Shown here piece after piece: positions 27,230 to 34,804 of a stretch of DNA of 64,000 nt. The notes beneath the pieces were generated by a model. That model worked only from the letters and a program-made list of their open reading frames with translations. It searched no databases and was not told the DNA's origin. A program made the position numbers and the translations under genes. Source of the DNA: Bacteroidetes bacterium HGW-Bacteroidetes-4 (GTDB taxonomy: Bacteria; Bacteroidota; Bacteroidia; Bacteroidales; SZUA-534); assembly GCA_002840905.1 (NCBI GenBank), contig PHDD01000002.1, positions 159,563-223,562 of the forward strand, given 5' to 3'. Position 1 is the first letter of the stretch. Each line of letters starts with the position of its first letter.

Positions 27230-28351
27230 ATGCAAACTGCAAAAGTTTATTTTACCAGCTTACGGGCCAAGCCCAATCAGAACCTGTTGCAAAAACTCAG
27301 CAAACTTATGGATAAGGCAGGATTTAACACCCTACCCGTTCAAGATAAGTTTACTGCCCTTAAAATCCATTTTGGCGAACCGGGTAACCTGGCTTTTATC
27401 CGCCCCAATTTTGCAGCCGAGGTGGTTAAAAAGGTAAAATCAGCCGGTGGTAAACCATTTTTAACCGATGCCAATACCCTGTATTCCGGACAACGCTCAA
27501 ACGCAGTTGACCATTTATTAAGCGCTACCCAAAACGGTTTTACTGAAGCCGTGGTTGGCTGCCCCGTTATTATTGCCGACGGATTAAAAGGCACCGACCA
27601 AAAAGAGATAGCCATAAACATGACCCATACTGAAAAGGCGAGGATAAGTGCCGCAGTTGCCGATGCCGACATTATTATATCGATGACGCATTTTAAGGGA
27701 CACGAGATGGCCGGTTTTGGGGGCACGCTTAAAAACCTGGGCATGGGAGCCGCTTCAGTAGCCGGAAAATTATTTTTGCATTCCACTTCGAAACCCAAAA
27801 TTGAAGTTGAAAACTGCACCGGATGCAATGCCTGTGTTAAAAACTGTGCCCACGATGCCATCCATTTAAATGCCGATAAAAAAGCTTTTATCAATTACGA
27901 AACCTGTGTAGGTTGCGGACAATGCGTTGCCGTTTGTCAGTTCGATGCGGCTCAGGTGGTTTGGGAAAATGCATCGGCCTTAATGAACGAAAAAGTAGCT
28001 GAATACACGGCCGCTATTTTAAAAAACAAACCCGCACTTCATATCAGTTTTATAATGGATGTTTCGCCCGATTGCGATTGCTGGGGCTATAACGATTATC
28101 CCATGGTACCAAATATTGGCATTGCCGCATCAACCGATCCGGTAGCACTTGATAAAGCCTGCGCCGATTTGGTAAGCGCAGCTCCATTACTAAGTCAGAG
28201 TGCCATTGCCTGCAAAACCCCGGAAAATGAACCAAATAAAAATCAGGATAAGTTTAAAATGGCGCATCCCAATACCAATTGGATGGCCGGTTTATTGCAT
28301 GCCGAAAAAATTGGTCTGGGAACCCTGAATTACGAATTAATTCCCGTGTAG
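27230..28351 (+). CDS. DUF362 protein with two 4Fe-4S clusters
   Basis: The 373-residue protein has an N-terminal DUF362 domain (about 1-185; ALKIHFGEPGNLAFIRPNF, MTHFKGHEMAGFGGTLKNLG) and then a ferredoxin domain with two cluster motifs, NCTGCNACVKNCAHDAIHL and CVGCGQCVAVCQF, near residues 195-245. A C-terminal part returns to DUF362 (DCDCWGYNDYPMVPNIGI, ASTDPVALDKACADLV). Such proteins are cytoplasmic iron-sulfur proteins of unknown reaction. It is preceded by its own -7 box and followed by the pseudouridine synthase gene. Confidence 0.9.
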   Translation: MQTAKVYFTSLRAKPNQNLLQKLSKLMDKAGFNTLPVQDKFTALKIHFGEPGNLAFIRPNFAAEVVKKVKSAGGKPFLTDANTLYSGQRSNAVDHLLSATQNGFTEAVVGCPVIIADGLKGTDQKEIAINMTHTEKARISAAVADADIIISMTHFKGHEMAGFGGTLKNLGMGAASVAGKLFLHSTSKPKIEVENCTGCNACVKNCAHDAIHLNADKKAFINYETCVGCGQCVAVCQFDAAQVVWENASALMNEKVAEYTAAILKNKPALHISFIMDVSPDCDCWGYNDYPMVPNIGIAASTDPVALDKACADLVSAAPLLSQSAIACKTPENEPNKNQDKFKMAHPNTNWMAGLLHAEKIGLGTLNYELIPV

Positions 28352-28376
28352 TTACTCTTTTTACCAATGAACGGCG

Positions 28377-28384
28377 TATATTTG
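28377..28384 (+). promoter_or_regulatory. Bacteroidetes -7 box upstream of the pseudouridine synthase gene
   Basis: TATATTTG matches TAnnTTTG, 28 bp before the start codon, the same word and nearly the same distance as for the preceding gene. Confidence 0.45.
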
Positions 28385-28412
28385 TAGCCTATTTAAGAAT
28401 CAAGGCATAAAA

Positions 28413-29258
28413 ATGGAAAAGCAGCGCGGGAGAAAACCTACATTGGGAGGTAAGCCAAAAAACAATAAATTTGCTACAAAACGCAAAACCATCAAATCGG
28501 ATACACCGGTAAAAAAGCAGGTAAGTAAAATAAAACAAACTGATGAGGTACGTTTGAACCGTTACCTGTCGCAAGCCGGAATTTGCAGCCGTCGCGAAGC
28601 CGACACTTACATTGCAGCCGGAGTAGTTACCATTAATGGCAAAGTAGTTACTGAACTGGGTACTAAAGTGAAATATGGCGATGTAGTTAAATTTAACGAT
28701 GCTCCCATTGTTCCCGAAAAGAAAACTTACATTCTGCTTAACAAACCCAAAGATTACATAACAACCACCGACGATCCCACGGCAAAAAACACGGTTCTCG
28801 ATTTGATTCGAAACGGTTGTAAAGAACGGGTTTTTTCGGTAGGGAGGCTCGACAAACCCACTACCGGTTTATTGCTTTTAACCAACGATGGCGAATTGGC
28901 CGATTTTCTTTCGCATCCGAAAAATAATAAAAAGAAAATATATCAGGTTACGTTAGATCGCACGGTGAACGAAGACCACCTGCAAAATTTATACGACGGA
29001 GTGGAACTGGAAGACGGAATAGCCAAAGCCGATCTGGTTACTTATTGTACGCCTGGCGACAAACGTGAAGTAGGTATTGAAATTCATTCGGGAAAAAACC
29101 GTCTGGTGCGGCGTATGTTTGAACATTTGGGATATAAAGTTAAAAAGCTCGACCGCGTGTATTATGCCGGCCTTACCAAGAAAAACCTACCCCGTGGAAA
29201 ATGGAGGTACCTGAACGACAAAGAAATAGTGATGCTAAAACGGGGTAGTTATTCATAA
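28413..29258 (+). CDS. rRNA pseudouridine synthase (RsuA/RluB/E/F family)
   Basis: The 281-residue enzyme has a Lys-rich N-terminal tail (residues 1-45), an S4 RNA-binding domain (VRLNRYLSQAGICSRREA) and the catalytic domain with GRLDKPTTGLLLLTND, whose Asp is the nucleophile, and the closing GKNRLVRRMFEHLGY. It isomerises uridine to pseudouridine in rRNA; RluB-type 23S specificity is likely but cannot be separated from RluE/F or RsuA by reading. The basic tail is a common feature in Bacteroidota versions. Confidence 0.92.
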   Translation: MEKQRGRKPTLGGKPKNNKFATKRKTIKSDTPVKKQVSKIKQTDEVRLNRYLSQAGICSRREADTYIAAGVVTINGKVVTELGTKVKYGDVVKFNDAPIVPEKKTYILLNKPKDYITTTDDPTAKNTVLDLIRNGCKERVFSVGRLDKPTTGLLLLTNDGELADFLSHPKNNKKKIYQVTLDRTVNEDHLQNLYDGVELEDGIAKADLVTYCTPGDKREVGIEIHSGKNRLVRRMFEHLGYKVKKLDRVYYAGLTKKNLPRGKWRYLNDKEIVMLKRGSYS

Positions 29259-29305
29259 GCACAGGTAATAAAGCCCGGTAAATTGGCTGGTTTGTAACTT
29301 TTTAT

Positions 29306-29336
29306 TTTTGAAATATAATTTTGTTTTGTAGCTTTC
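29306..29336 (+). promoter_or_regulatory. Probable promoter for siaB-siaC
   Basis: TTTTG (29306-29310) is followed after 18 bp by TAGCTTTC (29329-29336), one mismatch to TAnnTTTG. The ATG of siaB is 22 bp further. Confidence 0.5.
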
Positions 29337-29357
29337 GGCAAAATTTACCCAGTTTTG

Positions 29358-29879
29358 ATGACCCTAAGTCAAACAAATAAAATATTTGAATTTAAAGGCA
29401 ACCTGACTTTTCCGGTAATTGAAGAAATTTTAAATAAAATTAAAATACTTCTTCAGCAAATGGAAGTTGAACAGGTAGTGCAAAAACGTCTGTATGCTAT
29501 TTTGGTTGAAAGTCTTGAAAATGCATTAAAACACAAGACACCCTTACAAAAGAATGCTTCTTTACAAGAAGTAGAAATGAGTTTACAGCGCCTTCCGGAA
29601 TCCCTGTTGCTAAAAATTGGCAATTACATGCCGGCGCAGAAAGCTCCGGTTTTAATTGAGCGCATAAAGGAACTTAACGGCCTCGACTTAGCGGGTTTAA
29701 ATCATTTGTACCGGACATCGATAGCCAATGCGCGTATCTCGGAAAAAGGAGGAGCCGGACTGGGAATGATTGAAATTGCTCGTAGTGCACGAAATACCAT
29801 TCGTTACCACTTTACTGAAACAACTAACAAAAATTCATTTTTCGTTCTTGAAATTGAAATTGCCACCACCATTTCCTAA
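29358..29879 (+). CDS. siaB: SiaB-family protein kinase (DUF6272)
   Basis: The 173-residue protein resembles SiaB, a small GHKL-fold kinase that phosphorylates the regulator SiaC in the Pseudomonas SiaABCD pathway. The N-box-like phrase VESLENALKH (about 48-57) and the glycine motif KGGAGLGMIEIAR (near 130) mark the ATP-binding fold; no histidine-phosphotransfer domain is present. The SiaC-type gene starts 9 bp after the stop. The frame could start at an upstream TTG (29355), but the ATG is preferred. No SiaA phosphatase or SiaD cyclase gene is in the window. Confidence 0.85.
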   Translation: MTLSQTNKIFEFKGNLTFPVIEEILNKIKILLQQMEVEQVVQKRLYAILVESLENALKHKTPLQKNASLQEVEMSLQRLPESLLLKIGNYMPAQKAPVLIERIKELNGLDLAGLNHLYRTSIANARISEKGGAGLGMIEIARSARNTIRYHFTETTNKNSFFVLEIEIATTIS

Positions 29880-29888
29880 AACTAATTT

Positions 29889-30302
29889 ATGAATCCATTA
29901 ATTATAGAAAAAACAGCCGCAACACCAAAAATTCATTTTGATTTTTCCAAAAAGCTTTTTGAGATAATTGGATGCTCCCGCCCCGAGGATGTCAGAATAT
30001 TTTACATGCCTATAATTGACTGGCTCGAGAGCTTTAAACTCACGATTCCCGAACTTGAAAAACCAGTGAACCCCCTGGAATTCAAATTCAAATTTGATTA
30101 TTTCAATTCGTCGTCGGCCAAATTCCTGCTCGATATTCTGGTACTAATTAATCAGATACACGAAAAAGGAATGGCCATAAAAGTAGCCTGGTATTTCGAC
30201 GAAAACGATGATGACATGAAAGAAGTTGGCGAAGAATTGTCGGAAGTGGTCGACCTGCCTTTTGAATACATCGAAGTTCCCAAAAAAACAAAAACTAATT
30301 AG
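29889..30302 (+). CDS. siaC: SiaC-family regulatory phosphoprotein (DUF1987)
   Basis: The 137-residue protein is a DUF1987/SiaC homologue: KTAATPKIHFDFSKKLFEI at the start, RPEDVRIFYMPIIDWL, and the segment FDYFNSSSAKFLLDIL (Ser74-Ser76). In Pseudomonas aeruginosa SiaC a threonine in this type of segment is phosphorylated by SiaB and controls binding to the diguanylate cyclase SiaD; here serines take that place (my alignment by eye). With siaB 9 bp upstream this is a partner-switch-like pair with unknown output. Its last 8 bp overlap the convergent DUF4407 gene. Confidence 0.87.
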   Translation: MNPLIIEKTAATPKIHFDFSKKLFEIIGCSRPEDVRIFYMPIIDWLESFKLTIPELEKPVNPLEFKFKFDYFNSSSAKFLLDILVLINQIHEKGMAIKVAWYFDENDDDMKEVGEELSEVVDLPFEYIEVPKKTKTN

Positions 30303-31539
30303 GTTTCATAAAAACACGGGCCTCCTCAATCAACTCATCTATAGTTGGCTGGTAATCATCGAGACTGTCGTCTACTTTTTTTAGTTCCCGCTCTTTCCAG
30401 CGCTTTATTCGTTCCGACGCAATTTCGGCCTGTGCCAGCATTACCTGCCGGGCAAAATCTTTACTGTTTTCTAACTCTTCGTCGAGCCGTGCTTTGCTTT
30501 TTAATTTTTCTATGGCAACCAAACGTTTGGTTTTTTCATGAATCTGCACCATTTCCTGTTCCGAAGCCGACATGATACGAATTTCTTCAAGAGCGAGCAA
30601 CTCATCGTAAGCTCCCCGTTTTGAGATTAATTTTACAAACATAGGCCCGGTTTCGATGCAGATAAACATAAACAGAATAAACAAACCCGCATATTGAATC
30701 CCTTTATTTTCGTCGCCAAGTTGTTTGTAGGCTTCAAGCCGGGCTAAAAAACCGGTAGCTTTTTTCATGGTTTCGCTTCCCTGAATCCATTGTGTTTCTT
30801 TTTGCCGGCTCAGTTGTTCAATCCGTTGATTATTAGCCGCTATCAGCGGATATAGCCGGGCTTTTTCCTCATCGTAAATTTCACTTAGCCGGTCGTATTC
30901 TGCTTTTTTTTCGTTATAAACCGGACCTTTGCCAGCTTTAGCTGTTGGACTCCGCCCTTCGGCTTCTTCAACAATTAATTCAAACAACCTATTTCGGTGT
31001 TCTAATAACGCATCTATCGAATTCTGATACTCCGTGTTTTCGTTTTGCAAGCGTTCAATTTCAGCAAATCCGGTTCCTACTATGGATTGATAATCGTTAA
31101 TTTTTTGCTGGTTCATTTTTTCAATCTGCCCGTTTATTTCCGATTCAAACAGTTTAAGCTCCAACGGACGTGAAATAACCACGGCCAAAAACAAGGCAAG
31201 AACAATACGCGGACTGGCGGTCAGCACCTCTTTAAAAATGCGGTTTTCCTTACGCAAACTGGCTACCAAATACCAGTCAAAAAAGAAAATCAATACTCCC
31301 CAAAAAAATCCAAATGCCAGGGCAAGGTAGGTATTATTAAAAACCGTGTAAAAAGCATAACTTCCACTCATTGATGCCATAACACCAGTTAAAAAAACAA
31401 TCATCCCAATTCCAAAAAACACATTGTAATCGGTCGGACATTTTTTTAATAAATAAAGTCGCGCTCCGGAACACCAGCAAAAAAACCGATAAATTCCCGT
31501 TAATTTACTTTCCGACACTAAAGAAGTTTTAAAATCCAT
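30295..31539 (-). CDS. DUF4407 membrane protein
   Basis: The 414-residue protein matches DUF4407: three or four membrane helices near residues 42-130 (IGMIVFLTGVMASMSGSYAF, GFFWGVLIFFFDWYLVASLR, IVLALFLAVVISRPLELKLF), a long cytoplasmic or periplasmic coiled coil (about 135-250, EIERLQNENTEYQNSIDALL), another helix (IQYAGLFILFMFICIETGPM) and a charged helical tail. The family is widespread in Bacteroidota and actinomycetes and has no established function. It converges on siaC with an 8-bp overlap and appears to be a single-gene unit. Confidence 0.85.
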   Translation of the reverse strand: MDFKTSLVSESKLTGIYRFFCWCSGARLYLLKKCPTDYNVFFGIGMIVFLTGVMASMSGSYAFYTVFNNTYLALAFGFFWGVLIFFFDWYLVASLRKENRIFKEVLTASPRIVLALFLAVVISRPLELKLFESEINGQIEKMNQQKINDYQSIVGTGFAEIERLQNENTEYQNSIDALLEHRNRLFELIVEEAEGRSPTAKAGKGPVYNEKKAEYDRLSEIYDEEKARLYPLIAANNQRIEQLSRQKETQWIQGSETMKKATGFLARLEAYKQLGDENKGIQYAGLFILFMFICIETGPMFVKLISKRGAYDELLALEEIRIMSASEQEMVQIHEKTKRLVAIEKLKSKARLDEELENSKDFARQVMLAQAEIASERIKRWKERELKKVDDSLDDYQPTIDELIEEARVFMKPN

Positions 31540-31732
31540 GGCTTAAATATTTAAACTTTGGTCCATATGTTACATTAAATTCACTGTGTTGAATTGCTCC
31601 CGGCTATCAGACAAAAACCTTCAAAACGTTTATTAACCCGACATTAAAAGTAACAACTACAAGCACCAGAAGGTTGGTTTAAGATACTAAAAATTAAGCA
31701 TTCTGAAAATTGCAAAGTAATAATTGATAAAA
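31540..31732. other. Divergent intergenic region between DUF4407 and era
   Basis: AT-rich spacer carrying the upstream part of the era promoter; no gene or clear hairpin was found. Confidence 0.5.
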
Positions 31733-31764
31733 TTTTGCAGTAAGCCCGGCTAACTGTATCTTTG
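31733..31764 (+). promoter_or_regulatory. Promoter for era
   Basis: TTTTG (31733-31737), a 19-bp spacer and TATCTTTG (31757-31764) give a near-perfect Bacteroidetes promoter. The start codon of era is only 14 bp after the -7 box, so the leader is very short. Confidence 0.75.
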
Positions 31765-31778
31765 CCAAAAATTTAAAA

Positions 31779-32660
31779 ATGGATCATAAAGCCGGATTTG
31801 TAAATATAATTGGAAACCCAAACGTTGGAAAATCGACCCTGATGAACGCTTTTGTAGGCGAAAAACTTTCGATAATAACCAGCAAAGCACAAACCACGCG
31901 GCACCGTATTTTAGGTATAGTAAATGGTGACGATTTTCAGATGGTGTATTCCGACACCCCGGGCATACTTAAACCCAACTACAAACTCCAGCAAAGCATG
32001 ATGCGTTTTGTGGATACAGCCATAAGCGATGCCGATATAATTTTGTATGTTACCGATGTGGTCGAAAGTTTCGATAAAAACAGGGAATACCTCGATAAAA
32101 TTAAGAACACCAACACACCGGTTTTATTACTGATAAACAAGATTGATTTAACCCAGCAGGAAAAACTCGAAGAGCTGGTCTTGCTCTGTAAAAACGAAGT
32201 TCCTCAAGCAGAAATCTATCCGGTATCGGCCATTAAAAAATTTAATATCGATGCGGTTCTTAAACGAATTCTGGAACTGTTGCCCGTAAGCCCACCCTAT
32301 TTTCCCAAAGATGAACTGACCGACAAAACCGAGCGCTTTTTTGTTCAGGAAATTATCCGCGAAAAAATATTTTTTAACTACCAAAAAGAGATTCCTTACA
32401 GCTGTGAAGTGAATGTGGAAGAATTTAAAGAAGAAGAAACCATCATTCGCATCAGGGCACTGATATACGTTGCCCGCGAATCACAAAAAGGAATTATCAT
32501 TGGACACAAAGGCAGTGCGCTTAAAAAAACAGGAATGGCTGCCCGTTTTGATATTGAAGCTTTTTTCGAAAAGAAAGTGTTTCTCGAATTGCATGTAAAA
32601 GTGCTAAAAGACTGGCGCGACAAAGAACAAAACCTCAAGTATTTTGGATACGACCAATAA
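31779..32660 (+). CDS. era: GTPase Era
   Basis: The 293-residue protein is Era, the GTPase that binds the 3' end of 16S rRNA in 30S assembly. G1 is GNPNVGKST (12-20), G3 DTPG, G4 NKID, and a KH domain at the C-terminus carries GHKGSALKKTG. Length and order are normal. Der follows 61 bp downstream on the same strand; the two GTPases probably share a transcript ended by the terminator at 34035. Confidence 0.98.
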   Translation: MDHKAGFVNIIGNPNVGKSTLMNAFVGEKLSIITSKAQTTRHRILGIVNGDDFQMVYSDTPGILKPNYKLQQSMMRFVDTAISDADIILYVTDVVESFDKNREYLDKIKNTNTPVLLLINKIDLTQQEKLEELVLLCKNEVPQAEIYPVSAIKKFNIDAVLKRILELLPVSPPYFPKDELTDKTERFFVQEIIREKIFFNYQKEIPYSCEVNVEEFKEEETIIRIRALIYVARESQKGIIIGHKGSALKKTGMAARFDIEAFFEKKVFLELHVKVLKDWRDKEQNLKYFGYDQ

Positions 32661-32721
32661 CAACTGCTCAAAAAAATTAAAAATAGAATAACCCATAAGT
32701 AAAGCATCAATAAAAACAGAT

Positions 32722-34029
32722 ATGTCAAATATTTTAGCAATAGTAGGAAGACCGAATGTGGGAAAATCGACCTTGTTTAACCGTTTGGTAGAAGAGAGAA
32801 GGGCCATAGTTGATGAATCGTCGGGGGTAACCCGCGACCGCCATTATGGCAAGGCCGAATGGAACGGGGTAACTTTCTCAGTAATCGATACCGGCGGGTA
32901 TGTTACCAATTCGGACGATATTTTTGAAGGAGAAATCAAAAAACAGGTCATGCTGGCTATTGATGAAGCCGATGTAATTTTGTTTTTAACCGACGTAACC
33001 AGCGGAATAACAGACCTTGACGACGGAGTAGCTGAAATTCTCAGAAAATCGAAAAAGAAAGTGGTGCTCGGGGTTAACAAAGTGGATAACAGCGAACGCT
33101 TGTTCATGGCCTCCGAATTTTATTCCCTGGGACTGGGCGAGGTATTTTCCGTTTCATCAATTAATGGTTCCGGAACAGGCGAATTACTGGATGCCATTGT
33201 GGCAAATTTCGAGAAAAAACCCATTAATGAAGACGAAATAGAATTACCTAAAATTGCCGTTGTTGGAAGACCCAATGCCGGTAAATCGTCGTTGGTAAAC
33301 GCTTTGCTCGACGAGGAACGAAATATTGTAACTGAAATTGCAGGAACTACCCGCGATTCAATCAATACCCATTACAATAAATTTGGCCACGAGTTTATTA
33401 TTATCGACACTGCTGGCTTGCGAAAAAAATCGAAAGTAAGCGAAGATTTGGAATTTTATTCGGTAATGCGTGCCATTCGAACCATTGAGGAGTCGGATGT
33501 ATGCTTATTACTGATTGATGCTACCCGGGGAATCGAAGGTCAGGATGTGAATATTTTCCACCTGATTGAAAAGAACCGCAAAGGTGTGGTTGTTTTAATA
33601 AACAAATGGGATTTGGTTGAAAAAGATCATCATTCGGTAAAAGAATATACCGCAATGATTAAAGAAAAACTGGCACCGTTTAACGATGTACCCATTCTGT
33701 TTGTGTCGGCCTTAACCAAACAGCGGGTATTAAAAGCGGTTGAAACTGCCATGGAGGTTTATAAGAATCGTAAACAGCACATTCCTACATCAAAGCTGAA
33801 CGAATACCTGCTTGAAGCCATTGAGGCCTATCCTCCTCCATCGTCGAAAGGAAAGTATGTAAAGATAAAATACATTACACAGTTGCCTACAAACACCCCG
33901 CAATTTGCTTTTTATTGTAACCTGCCCCAATACGTAAAAGATTCATACAAAAGGTATCTCGAAAATAAATTGCGCGAAGCCTATAATTTCACGGGTGTTC
34001 CGATTCAAATTTATATGAGGAAAAAATAA
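32722..34029 (+). CDS. der: Ribosome biogenesis GTPase Der (EngA)
   Basis: The 435-residue protein has the hallmark tandem G domains of Der: GRPNVGKST near residue 9 with DTGGY, and GRPNAGKSS near 181 with [11 protein letters not shown], each with an NK(V/W)D motif, followed by a KH-like domain ending in [11 protein letters not shown]. Der acts in 50S subunit assembly. It follows era and ends 6 bp before a strong bidirectional hairpin. Confidence 0.98.
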   Translation: MSNILAIVGRPNVGKSTLFNRLVEERRAIVDESSGVTRDRHYGKAEWNGVTFSVIDTGGYVTNSDDIFEGEIKKQVMLAIDEADVILFLTDVTSGITDLDDGVAEILRKSKKKVVLGVNKVDNSERLFMASEFYSLGLGEVFSVSSINGSGTGELLDAIVANFEKKPINEDEIELPKIAVVGRPNAGKSSLVNALLDEERNIVTEIAGTTRDSINTHYNKFGHEFIIIDTAGLRKKSKVSEDLEFYSVMRAIRTIEESDVCLLLIDATRGIEGQDVNIFHLIEKNRKGVVVLINKWDLVEKDHHSVKEYTAMIKEKLAPFNDVPILFVSALTKQRVLKAVETAMEVYKNRKQHIPTSKLNEYLLEAIEAYPPPSSKGKYVKIKYITQLPTNTPQFAFYCNLPQYVKDSYKRYLENKLREAYNFTGVPIQIYMRKK

Positions 34030-34034
34030 TACAC

Positions 34035-34075
34035 AAAAAAAAAGCGATTAGAAATAATTCAATCGCTTTTTTTTT
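34035..34075. terminator. Bidirectional terminator that includes the end of the rhomboid gene
   Basis: A-run plus AAAGCGATT (34041-34049) pairs with AATCGCTTT (34061-34069), followed by T9. It serves der on the plus strand. On the minus strand the last codons and the stop codon of the rhomboid gene (34059-34061) lie inside the right arm and loop edge, so stop and terminator overlap. Confidence 0.88.
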
Positions 34076-34751
34076 GCTCGTCAATAGAGGGTTCATCGCT
34101 GTCGGTTTCGTCCTCATCCACATAATGGTATTCATAAGCCTGATATTGTCCCCAGGTTACCGACACCGAAGAACCATCATCGGTAGGAACAAAATCGATG
34201 GGGCGCTTTTTAAAATACCACGCCAGTGAAATTCCTGATAACGCACCAAACAAATGTCCTTCCCAACTGATGTTTCCTCCCTGCGGCATCAAACCCCAAA
34301 TCATGCTTCCGTATAAAAAAACCACAATCAGCGAAAGCGCTGAAAGTCTTTTATCGTTGCGAAAAACTCCGCTAAAAAAAATAAAAAATGCCAGACCATA
34401 TACAATACCACTGGCGCCAATATGTACCGATTCGCGCCCACCAATCCACAAAAGAATACCCGACACCAACCAGTTTATGAAAAATACCCGATAAGCGATT
34501 AAACGATAAAAATAAAAAAGGGCGGTGGCCAAAACCATAAATGAAATGGAATTACCGGCCAGATGCGATAAACTGCCGTGGGCAAATGGCGAAAGTACAA
34601 TTCCGGCAATACTTTCCAGCTTTTGTGGAGCAATACCAATTACCGACATGGGTTTTTCCATTAACCAAAATGCGGTATAGTTTCCCCACATTAGCAATAA
34701 AAAAAACACGGGAAATAAAACGGCGTGGAGTATTTTTCTTTTTTCTGACAT
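34059..34751 (-). CDS. Rhomboid-family intramembrane serine protease
   Basis: From the ATG at 34749-34751 the product is 230 residues (MSEKRKILHAVLF...). It has six membrane helices and the rhomboid dyad: Ser114 in IGASGIVYGL and His166 in WEGHLFGALSG, plus SHLAGNS (61-67). Such proteases cut transmembrane segments of client proteins in the inner membrane. A C-terminal acidic tail (DEDETDSDEPSIDEQ) is notable. The frame is open up to 34796, but the extra 15 codons give no better start. It lies 53 bp after the histidine kinase gene and may be cotranscribed with it. Confidence 0.88.
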   Translation of the reverse strand: MSEKRKILHAVLFPVFFLLLMWGNYTAFWLMEKPMSVIGIAPQKLESIAGIVLSPFAHGSLSHLAGNSISFMVLATALFYFYRLIAYRVFFINWLVSGILLWIGGRESVHIGASGIVYGLAFFIFFSGVFRNDKRLSALSLIVVFLYGSMIWGLMPQGGNISWEGHLFGALSGISLAWYFKKRPIDFVPTDDGSSVSVTWGQYQAYEYHYVDEDETDSDEPSIDEQKKSD

Positions 34752-34804
34752 AAGCTGTTTAATACAACAAACAGGCCACTGGAGTCGTCGAGTCAATTTG
34801 GCAT

